Positions 33,069 to 38,852 of a stretch of DNA of 38,852 nucleotides are shown here, piece by piece. Under the pieces are notes generated by a model that worked only from the letters and a program-made list of their open reading frames with translations, was not told the origin of the DNA and did not search any database. A program made the translations under genes and the position numbers. The stretch comes from Streptomyces amritsarensis (GTDB taxonomy: Bacteria; Actinomycetota; Actinomycetes; Streptomycetales; Streptomycetaceae): the NCBI RefSeq assembly GCF_001953875.1, contig NZ_MQUR01000075.1, positions 1 through 38,852 on the forward strand, written 5' to 3'. How positions within the stretch are numbered: the stretch's first letter is position 1; each line of letters opens with the position of its first letter.

Positions 33069-33118
33069 CGTACGCACACGTAAACACGTACACGTACACG
33101 CACACGTACACGCACACG
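33069..33118. other. Alternating pyrimidine-purine tract (possible Z-DNA)
   Basis: From 33084 to 33118 every step alternates pyrimidine and purine (35 bases of CACGTACACGT-type units). 33069-33082 also alternates, with one short break between. It lies in the 5' region of the acetoacetyl-CoA synthetase gene, within the 257-base divergent gap. Such tracts can form Z-DNA under negative supercoiling. Confidence 0.6.
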
Positions 33119-33153
33119 AAGCGCGAGCCGCAGACTTGACCGGGAGCCGACCC

Positions 33154-35130
33154 ATGACCTCAGCCACCCAGCCGGAACCCCTCTGGGCGCCGGGCCCCGA
33201 CCGGATCGCCGCGGCCCGGATCACCGCCTTCCAGGCCTGGGCCGCGACGCGCTTCGGAGCCCCCGCGGAGGGCGGCTACCCGGCCCTGCACCGCTGGTCC
33301 GTCGACGAGCTCGACACCTTCTGGCAGGCCGTCGCCGAGTGGTTCGACGTCCGCTTCACCACCCCGTACGAGTCCGTCCTCGCCGACCGCTCCATGCCCG
33401 GCGCCCAGTGGTTCACCGGAGCCACCCTCAACTACGCCGAGCACGCGCTGCGCGCCGCCGAGGACCCGGCCCGCGCCGGCGACCCCGCCCTGCTGTACGT
33501 GGACGAGACCCACGAACCCGTCCCCGTCACCTGGGCCGAACTCCGCCGCCAGGTCGGCTCCCTCGCCGCCGAACTGAGCGCCCTCGGCGTACGCCCCGGC
33601 GACCGCGTCAGCGGCTACCTCCCCAACATCCCGCAGGCGGCCGTGGCCCTCCTCGCCACCGCCGCCGTCGGCGGCGTGTGGACCTCCTGCGCGCCCGACT
33701 TCGGAGCCCGCAGCGTCCTCGACCGCTTCCAGCAGGTCGAGCCGGTCGTCCTGTTCACCGTGGACGGCTACCGCTACGGCGGCAAGGAGCACGACCGCCG
33801 CGAAGCCGTCGCCGAGCTCCGCGCGGAGCTGCCCTCCCTGCGCGCCGTCGTCCACATCCCGCTCCTCGGCACGCCCGCCCCCGACGGCGCCCTCGACTGG
33901 GCCGCGCTCACCGCCGCGGACACCGAGCCCGTCTTCGAGCCGGTCGCCTTCGACCACCCCCTCTGGGTCCTCTACTCCAGCGGTACGACCGGCCTGCCCA
34001 AGGCGATCGTCCAGTCCCAGGGCGGCATCCTCCTCGAACACCTCAAGCAGCTCGGACTGCACTGCGACCTCGGCCCGGAGGACCGGTTCTTCTGGTACAC
34101 CTCCACCGGCTGGATGATGTGGAACTTCCTCGTCTCCGGACTCCTCACCGGCACGACGGTCGTCCTCTACGACGGCAGCCCCGGCTACCCGGACACCGGC
34201 GCCCAGTGGCGCATCGCCGAACGCACCCGCGCCACCCTCTACGGCACCTCCGCCGCCTACGTGATGGCCTGCCGCAAGGCCGAGGTCCACCCGTCCCGCG
34301 ACTTCGACCTCTCCGCGGTGAAGTGCGTGGCGACCACCGGCTCACCGCTGCCCCCCGACGGCTTCCGCTGGCTCCACGACGAGGTCGCCGAGGACCTCTG
34401 GATCGCCTCCGTCAGCGGCGGCACCGACGTGTGCAGCTGCTTCGCGGGCGCCGTCCCCACCCTCCCCGTGCACATCGGCGAGCTCCAGGCCGCCTGCCTC
34501 GGCACGGACCTCCAGTCCTGGGACCCCTCGGGCAAGCCGGTCGTCGGCGAGGTCGGCGAGCTCGTCGTCACCAATCCCATGCCGTCCATGCCGATCCACT
34601 TCTGGAACGACCCCGACGGCAGCCGCTACCGCGACAGCTACTTCGAGATGTTCCCGGGCGTCTGGCGCCACGGGGACTGGATCACGATCACCGACCACGG
34701 CTCGGTGATCATCCACGGCCGCTCCGACTCGACGCTCAACCGCCAGGGCGTCCGGATGGGCTCCGCCGACATCTACGAGGCCGTCGAACGGCTCCCCGAG
34801 ATCAAGGAGTCCCTGGTCATCGGCCTGGAGGAACCGAACGGCGGATACTGGATGCCGCTCTTCGTCCACCTCGCCCCCGGCGCCACCCTCGACGACGACC
34901 TGCGCGCCCGGATCAAGGCGACGATCCGCGAGGAACTCTCCCCGCGCCACGTCCCCGACGAGATCATCGAGGTGCCGGCCATCCCGCACACCCTCACCGG
35001 CAAGCGCATCGAGGTCCCGGTCAAGCGGCTCCTCCAGGGCACGCCGCTGGCGAAGGCGGTCAACCCGGGCTCCGTCGACGACATCGGGCTCCTCGGCTTC
35101 TACGAGGAGCTGGCCCGCACCCGCGGCTGA
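33154..35130 (+). CDS. Acetoacetyl-CoA synthetase
   Basis: 658 residues, ANL superfamily. It activates acetoacetate to acetoacetyl-CoA via an adenylate. Seen: N-terminal extension YPALHRWSVDELDTFWQAVAEWFDV and WFTGATLNYAEHAL (typical of the acetoacetyl-CoA synthetase subgroup), AMP-binding P-loop LYSSGTTGLPKAIVQSQGG, then WMMWNFLVSGLL, the A5-like SVSGGTDVCSCF, and HGRSDSTLNRQGVRMGSADIYEAVE. The C-terminal lysine lies in HTLTGKRIEVPVK. ATG with GGGAG seven bases upstream. The preceding 5' region contains a Z-DNA-like tract. The next gene is 64 bases downstream and has its own promoter features, so it may be a separate unit. The length agrees with the family (about 650). Confidence 0.93.
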   Translation: MTSATQPEPLWAPGPDRIAAARITAFQAWAATRFGAPAEGGYPALHRWSVDELDTFWQAVAEWFDVRFTTPYESVLADRSMPGAQWFTGATLNYAEHALRAAEDPARAGDPALLYVDETHEPVPVTWAELRRQVGSLAAELSALGVRPGDRVSGYLPNIPQAAVALLATAAVGGVWTSCAPDFGARSVLDRFQQVEPVVLFTVDGYRYGGKEHDRREAVAELRAELPSLRAVVHIPLLGTPAPDGALDWAALTAADTEPVFEPVAFDHPLWVLYSSGTTGLPKAIVQSQGGILLEHLKQLGLHCDLGPEDRFFWYTSTGWMMWNFLVSGLLTGTTVVLYDGSPGYPDTGAQWRIAERTRATLYGTSAAYVMACRKAEVHPSRDFDLSAVKCVATTGSPLPPDGFRWLHDEVAEDLWIASVSGGTDVCSCFAGAVPTLPVHIGELQAACLGTDLQSWDPSGKPVVGEVGELVVTNPMPSMPIHFWNDPDGSRYRDSYFEMFPGVWRHGDWITITDHGSVIIHGRSDSTLNRQGVRMGSADIYEAVERLPEIKESLVIGLEEPNGGYWMPLFVHLAPGATLDDDLRARIKATIREELSPRHVPDEIIEVPAIPHTLTGKRIEVPVKRLLQGTPLAKAVNPGSVDDIGLLGFYEELARTRG

Positions 35131-35133
35131 CGT

Positions 35134-35182
35134 CACTGTCAGTGGCACTGGTTACTCTGAGTGAGCAAGTGATCGCACTCAG
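35134..35182 (+). promoter_or_regulatory. Promoter and operator-like repeats before the 35195 gene
   Basis: CACTG-t-CAGTG (35134-35144) is followed by TACTCT (35153-35158) as a probable -10. An inverted repeat CTGAGTG, 12 bases, CACTCAG (35157-35163 and 35176-35182) covers the predicted start site. Together these look like a regulated promoter. Confidence 0.5.
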
Positions 35183-35194
35183 GGGGAGCCAGCC

Positions 35195-36175
35195 ATGCCA
35201 CGCGATAACGAAAACAGCGCCGGTACCACCGCCGACACCGGCACCGGCCGGAACCGCAGCACCGCCAGGAGCCGCAGCGCCGGCCGGAACCGCAGCACCG
35301 ACCGGCGCCGCGCACTGCGCCGCGAGGTCCCCAGCACCGTCGGCCTCCTCGCCGACGCCGGGGACTTCGCGGCCATGTGCGCCTACCGCAGCTTCGGCTT
35401 CGACCGCGGGTCCGACTACACCGACTACCTCCACCACGTCGACGGCCTGCTCCGGTCCCTCGCGGCCCGGGGCATCCACACCACCGTCGCGCTCTTCGAC
35501 CCCGACGAGTACGCCGAGTACTGCGGGGAGACCGGCCTGGACCCGGACACCTCCGAGACCCGCACCCGCTTCACCGCGGAGCTCGCCGGCAGCGGGACCG
35601 TCCTGCCCTACACCGGCCAGCCCATCGACGAGCTCGTGCCGCTCCTGGTGGACGAAGCCGTCCGCCACGCCACCTGGGAGTACGCCACCACCGTCCTCGC
35701 CGGCGTGGGCCGCTGCGCGGATTGCGGCGAGGACATCGGCCACGCCTCCTTCGACCGCGCCGCCGACGCGCTCAAACGCCTCGTGGCCGGCGCCGGCGCG
35801 GGCCACCACCACTTCGTCTGCAGCGTCCCGACCGAGGACGAGCAGCTCGTCGCCGTCCTGCACGCCGACAGCAGCGGCGCCCCGGACGTCCCGCCGCGCA
35901 TCGAGGGCCGCGAGAGCCTCGACTTCGTGACGGTCCTCGCCGCGGGCCTGGCCCTGGGCGGGCCCGGGGGGCTGGTCGTGCGCAGCACCACCGAAGGCCA
36001 CCGGGACCGGGTCCACGGCTGGCGCCTGGACCGCGGCCGCCTCACGGCACTCTCGGCCGCCGCCGTGTTCAACGCGTACTGCACCGACGCCGACACGGGC
36101 GACCTCGTCGCACCGGAGCCGGGCGTCGAATACTGCCCCGGCTACGACGTCGACGAACCCGGCCCGCACCACTGA
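35195..36175 (+). CDS. Conserved hypothetical protein
   Basis: 326 residues, soluble, with an Arg/Ser-rich disordered N-terminus of about 40 residues (RNRSTARSRSAGRNRS). The body is globular, alternating helices and strands (EVPSTVGLLADAGDFAAMCAYRSFGFDRGSDYTDYLHHVDGLLRSLAARGIHTTVALFDPDEYAEYC). A single Cys pair CADCGEDIGH sits in the middle. I do not recognise a domain. It is ATG-started with GGGGGAG five to six bases before, and its upstream promoter carries two inverted repeats, suggesting specific regulation. It ends facing ptsI across a strong hairpin. The basic lead could bind nucleic acid, but that is conjecture. Confidence 0.6.
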   Translation: MPRDNENSAGTTADTGTGRNRSTARSRSAGRNRSTDRRRALRREVPSTVGLLADAGDFAAMCAYRSFGFDRGSDYTDYLHHVDGLLRSLAARGIHTTVALFDPDEYAEYCGETGLDPDTSETRTRFTAELAGSGTVLPYTGQPIDELVPLLVDEAVRHATWEYATTVLAGVGRCADCGEDIGHASFDRAADALKRLVAGAGAGHHHFVCSVPTEDEQLVAVLHADSSGAPDVPPRIEGRESLDFVTVLAAGLALGGPGGLVVRSTTEGHRDRVHGWRLDRGRLTALSAAAVFNAYCTDADTGDLVAPEPGVEYCPGYDVDEPGPHH

Positions 36176-36184
36176 AACGCCGAA

Positions 36185-36209
36185 GGGCCCCCGCCACCGG
36201 CGAGGGCCC
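36185..36209. terminator. Bidirectional terminator before ptsI end
   Basis: GGGCCC-c-CGCC-acc-GGCG-a-GGGCCC: ten base pairs with one C/A mismatch and a 3-base loop, nine bases after the stop of the hypothetical gene and 27 before the ptsI stop. Confidence 0.8.
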
Positions 36210-36235
36210 CTCGGTCCGTACGACACACCGTCCGG

Positions 36236-37906
36236 CTACTCCCCGGAGAGCACCGCCTGGGCGGCCACGCGGGCCTCCTCGGCGCTGTCCGCGGCACGGG
36301 CCGCCGCGGCGGCCCGCTCACACTGCGCCAGCGTGTGCTTGGCGAGCGTCGCCCGGACATAGGGGATCGACGCGGCACCCATCGACAGGGAGGTGACACC
36401 CAGACCGGTCAGCACACAGGCCAGCAGCGGGTCGGAGGCGGCCTCGCCGCAGACGCCGCAGCTCTTGCCCTCCGCCTTCGCGGCCTCGGCCGACATGGCG
36501 ATCAGGTCGAGCAGCGCGGGCTGCCACGGGTCCTGGAGCCGGGAGACGGCGCCGACCTGCCGGTCGGCGGCGAAGGCGTACTGCGCCAGGTCGTTGGTCC
36601 CCAGCGAGAGGAACTCGACCTCCTGGAGGATCGAGCGCGCACGCAGCGCGGCGGAGGGGATCTCCACCATCGCGCCGAACTTCGCCTGCAGACCGGCCTC
36701 ACGGCACGCGTCGGCGAAGGCCTTCGCGTCGGCGCGGTCGGCCACCATCGGGGCCATCACCTCGAGGTGGACCGGCAGGCCCTCCGCCGCCTTCGCCAGC
36801 GCGGTGAGCTGGGTGCGCAGCACCTCCGGGTGGTCCAGCAGCGAGCGCAGCCCGCGCACGCCCAGAGCCGGGTTCGGCTCGTCGGCAGGGGTCAGGAAGT
36901 CCAGCGGCTTGTCGGCGCCCGCGTCGAGCACGCGTACGACGACACGCCCCTCGGGGAAGGCCTCGAGCACCTTGCGGTAGGACTCGATCTGCTTCTCCTC
37001 GGACGGCGCCTTCTTGCTGTCGTCCAGGAACAGGAACTCCGTGCGGAACAGGCCCACCCCCTCGGCTCCTGCCTCGACGGCCGCCGGCACGTCCGCGGGA
37101 CCGCCGACATTGGCCAGCAGCGGCACCTTGTGCCCGTCGGAGGTCGCACCGGGTCCGGACGAGGCGGCCAGTGCCGCCTTGCGCTCGGCCGCCGCGGCCT
37201 CCAGCTCGGCCCGCTTCTCCGGGGAGGGGTCGACGAACAGGTCGCCCGTGCTGCCGTCCACGGCGATCATCGTGCCCTCGGCGATCTCGCAGGCACCCGG
37301 CAGCGCCACGATCGCCGGCACGCCCAGCGCCCGCGCGAGGATCGCGCTGTGGCTGGTGGGCCCGCCCTCCTCGGTCACGAAGCCGAGGACGAGCGCCGGG
37401 TCGAGCAGGGCGGTGTCGGCAGGGGCCAGGTCCCGGGCGATCAGCACGTACGGCTCGTCGCTGTCGGGCACACCGGGCATCGGGACTCCGAGCAGCCGCG
37501 CCACGATGCGGTTGCGTACGTCGTCCAGGTCGGCCACCCGGCCGGCCATGTACTCGCCGGCCCCCGCCAGCAGGTCGCGGTAGGCGGCGAAGGCGTCGTA
37601 CACACCGCGCTCGGCCGTGCTGCCGACGGCGATCCGCCGGTCCACGTCCGCCATCAGCTCGGGGTCCTCGGCGATCATCGCCTGGGCCTCGAGCACGTGC
37701 TGGGCCTCGCCACCGGCCAGCTGGCCACGCGCGATCAGGTCGGCCGCGACGGCACTCACGGCCTGGCGGGCGCGCCCCTGTTCGCGCGCCGCCTCGTCGG
37801 CGGTGATCTGCCTGGCCGGCGGTTCGAGGACCGCCGTGCCCATGTGCCGCACCTCGCCGATCGCCACCCCGTGGCTCACGCCGACGCCTCGCAGCGTTGT
37901 CTCCAT
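36236..37906 (-). CDS. ptsI: PTS enzyme I
   Basis: 556 residues. It transfers phosphate from phosphoenolpyruvate to HPr in the sugar phosphotransferase system, cytoplasmic. The phosphorylated histidine is His186 in EEGGPTSHSAILARALGVPAI. PEP-binding marks are FRTEFLF, LDAGADKPL, GVRGLRSLL, and near the C-terminus VEFLSLGTNDLAQYAFAADR and CGVCGEAASDPLL. Full length for the family. ATG with GGAG nine bases upstream. It is second after crr (74-base gap with two hairpins). In S. coelicolor crr-ptsI (SCO1390-SCO1391) are co-transcribed and controlled by DasR, which fits DasR-like boxes upstream of crr here. Confidence 0.96.
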   Translation of the reverse strand: METTLRGVGVSHGVAIGEVRHMGTAVLEPPARQITADEAAREQGRARQAVSAVAADLIARGQLAGGEAQHVLEAQAMIAEDPELMADVDRRIAVGSTAERGVYDAFAAYRDLLAGAGEYMAGRVADLDDVRNRIVARLLGVPMPGVPDSDEPYVLIARDLAPADTALLDPALVLGFVTEEGGPTSHSAILARALGVPAIVALPGACEIAEGTMIAVDGSTGDLFVDPSPEKRAELEAAAAERKAALAASSGPGATSDGHKVPLLANVGGPADVPAAVEAGAEGVGLFRTEFLFLDDSKKAPSEEKQIESYRKVLEAFPEGRVVVRVLDAGADKPLDFLTPADEPNPALGVRGLRSLLDHPEVLRTQLTALAKAAEGLPVHLEVMAPMVADRADAKAFADACREAGLQAKFGAMVEIPSAALRARSILQEVEFLSLGTNDLAQYAFAADRQVGAVSRLQDPWQPALLDLIAMSAEAAKAEGKSCGVCGEAASDPLLACVLTGLGVTSLSMGAASIPYVRATLAKHTLAQCERAAAAARAADSAEEARVAAQAVLSGE

Positions 37907-37925
37907 TTCACCCGTCTCCGATTGG

Positions 37926-37974
37926 GCGGCGGCCCTGGCCGCCGCGATGGATGTCCGTCACGCCCGCGCGGGCG
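37926..37974 (-). promoter_or_regulatory. Hairpins between crr and ptsI
   Basis: GCGGCGGCC-ct-GGCCGCCGC (37926-37945) and CGCCCG-cg-CGGGCG (37961-37974) lie between the two coding regions of the operon. They could stabilise or attenuate the mRNA and set the ratio of EIIA to EI. There is no U tract, so full termination is unlikely. Confidence 0.4.
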
Positions 37975-37980
37975 GAAGGG

Positions 37981-38430
37981 TCACTGCCAGCTGAAGAGCG
38001 CGTCGTCAGCCTTGACGTCGCCGGACTCGACGAGGTCGGACAGGGACTCGGCCGTCGCCTCGAGCGCCACGACGGGGCAGATCGGGGACTTGCCGAGGGC
38101 CTCGACGGCAGCGGGGTTCCAACGGATGACCGCCTGGCCCCGGGTCACGGTGTCGCCCTTGTTGACGAGCAGCTCGAAGCCCTCGCCGTTGAGCTGGACC
38201 GTGTCGATGCCGAGGTGCGTGAGTACACCGTGCCCCTCGCCGTCGACGACCACGTACGCGTGCGGGTGCAGGGAAACGACCACACCGTCGACGGGGGACA
38301 CCGCCTCCGAGGGCTCGCGCACGGGGTCGATGGCGGTGCCCGGTCCCACCATCGCGCCGGAGAACACCGGATCCGGCACTGCCGCGAGTCCGATGGCGCG
38401 ACCGGCAAGAGGGGACGTCACGCTGGTCAT
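37981..38430 (-). CDS. crr: PTS glucose-type IIA component (Crr-like)
   Basis: 149 residues, EIIA-glc family. It accepts phosphate from HPr and passes it to IIB domains. In Streptomyces it serves the N-acetylglucosamine PTS. The active histidine is His72 in GVLTHLGIDTVQL, with His55/His57 of LHPHAYVV as the other pocket residues. The fold motifs SPVDGVVVS and VNKGDTVTRGQAVIRW are intact. ATG with GGGAGG six bases upstream. It is first gene of crr-ptsI. A long regulatory region precedes it, containing two DasR-like boxes and a divergent rRNA-operon promoter. Confidence 0.96.
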   Translation of the reverse strand: MTSVTSPLAGRAIGLAAVPDPVFSGAMVGPGTAIDPVREPSEAVSPVDGVVVSLHPHAYVVVDGEGHGVLTHLGIDTVQLNGEGFELLVNKGDTVTRGQAVIRWNPAAVEALGKSPICPVVALEATAESLSDLVESGDVKADDALFSWQ

Positions 38431-38500
38431 GAGGGGCCTCCCAGGGGTGGAGCTTTCGGTGTCGCCGTCACTGACTGTCGCGAACGGCGTACTCTTCTGA

Positions 38501-38506
38501 AGGATA
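38501..38506 (-). promoter_or_regulatory. Possible crr -10 element
   Basis: TATCCT on the minus strand about 70 bases before the crr start. No good -35 is visible at 17-18 bases. The rest of 38431-38574 shows no gene. Confidence 0.3.
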
Positions 38507-38574
38507 AGTCACTAGATGTTCGGGTTCGTCCGATGTAGGTCCCGATCCGGACTGGTCCCTTCGGCACGGAGACT

Positions 38575-38603
38575 AGTGGACTAGACCGGTGGACTAGACC
38601 ATA
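38575..38603. promoter_or_regulatory. Two DasR-like operator boxes (dre)
   Basis: GTGGACTAGACC occurs twice, 13 bases apart (38576-38587 and 38589-38600). The second box matches the S. coelicolor dre consensus ACTGGTCTAGACCACT at most positions (central CTAGACC, right-side A present). The first deviates in the same central T-to-A position and at its right end. An isolated ACTGGTCC half site lies at 38551. DasR controls crr-ptsI in S. coelicolor. The boxes also lie 14 bases before an rRNA-type promoter. Confidence 0.65.
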
Positions 38604-38616
38604 CGCCTGAATCGAT

Positions 38617-38645
38617 TTGCTTGGGCACCCCCCGGCCTGTACTGT
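38617..38645 (+). promoter_or_regulatory. Strong SigHrdB-type promoter, probably rRNA operon P1
   Basis: TTGCTT, 17 bases, TACTGT, closely resembling the vegetative consensus TTGACa-N17-18-TAgacT. It points out of the right edge, where the rRNA leader begins. Confidence 0.65.
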
Positions 38646-38790
38646 CGTGACTCCCGCCAGGACGCCCCGCGTGAACTTCTCGCGAACGGCAAATGGACGG
38701 GCACCCTCCTCTTCAGATTCGATCTCCATCTCCAACTCTTCTCCGTGTGCCTTTTCGGGAATGCGGCGAGTGGTCGGGGAGAGGGAAATT

Positions 38791-38852
38791 CGCTGATAGA
38801 GTCGGGGCCGCCGGAAAGGGAAACGCGAAAGCGAAAACCTGGAAAGCGCCGA
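38791..38852 (+). other. Start of rRNA operon leader (partial)
   Basis: A second -10-like hexamer (TAGAGT, 38797-38802) precedes a purine-rich stretch from 38803 on with GCCGCCGGAAAGGGAAACGC, then GCGAAAGCG and CCTGGAAAGCGCCGA. This matches in my memory the pre-16S leader of Streptomyces rrn operons. The window ends inside it, and the 16S rRNA itself is not included. Confidence 0.6.

Noticed and set aside
1..38852. tRNA genes, CRISPR arrays, insertion sequences or attachment sites
   Set aside because: No cloverleaf-like sequence, spacer-repeat series, transposase or integrase frame was seen.

Overview
The window is a stretch of actinobacterial chromosome, almost certainly Streptomyces. The evidence is very high G+C with strong G/C bias at codon third positions, RbpA, a SmeA/SffA sporulation pair, a four-gene conservon (CvnABCD), DasR-like operators in front of crr-ptsI, and several leaderless genes. 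Between rbpA at the left edge and crr-ptsI at the right edge I see no transposase, integrase, tRNA or CRISPR array, so this reads as conserved core chromosome and not as an island. The last ~240 bases look like the promoter and 5' leader of a ribosomal RNA operon whose 16S gene lies just outside the window.

Left part (1-12.7 kb): rbpA (minus) with a sigma-R type promoter, then an Atg22/UMF1-like exporter and a glycerophosphodiester phosphodiesterase (minus), and a divergent MocR-type regulator (plus). Next come smeA-sffA (minus), an ankyrin-repeat protein, a 20-codon peptide gene and a HEAT-repeat protein (plus), and an ECF sigma factor with a membrane partner (minus). Last is the pxpABC 5-oxoprolinase operon (minus).

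Centre (12.8-20.4 kb): a plus-strand operon encodes a kleisin-like protein, a KITE-like winged-helix protein and a 1,575-residue SMC-like ATPase. This is the size and order of Wadjet JetA-JetB-JetC or MukF-MukE-MukB, but no nuclease (JetD) gene is present. The SMC-like protein has Asn where the catalytic Walker B Glu is expected. A repeat-bearing 134-codon frame is wedged between genes 1 and 2. This is the best candidate for an undescribed system. It is fired from a leaderless promoter divergent from pxpA.

Right part (20.4-38.85 kb): a GC-rich degenerate repeat field and a small membrane protein, the conservon cvnABCD (plus), and a minus-strand group of a VanX-like dipeptidase, an Mpo1/DUF962 protein, and an OB-fold/thiolase pair. 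These are followed by a NUDIX hydrolase (plus), a GH31 glycosidase carrying a large Gly/Ala-rich insertion (minus), acetoacetyl-CoA synthetase and an unknown protein (plus), and ptsI and crr (minus). Convergent gene pairs are separated by strong GC hairpins. Six genes show a TAnnnT-like hexamer exactly six bases before the start codon, which points to leaderless transcripts.
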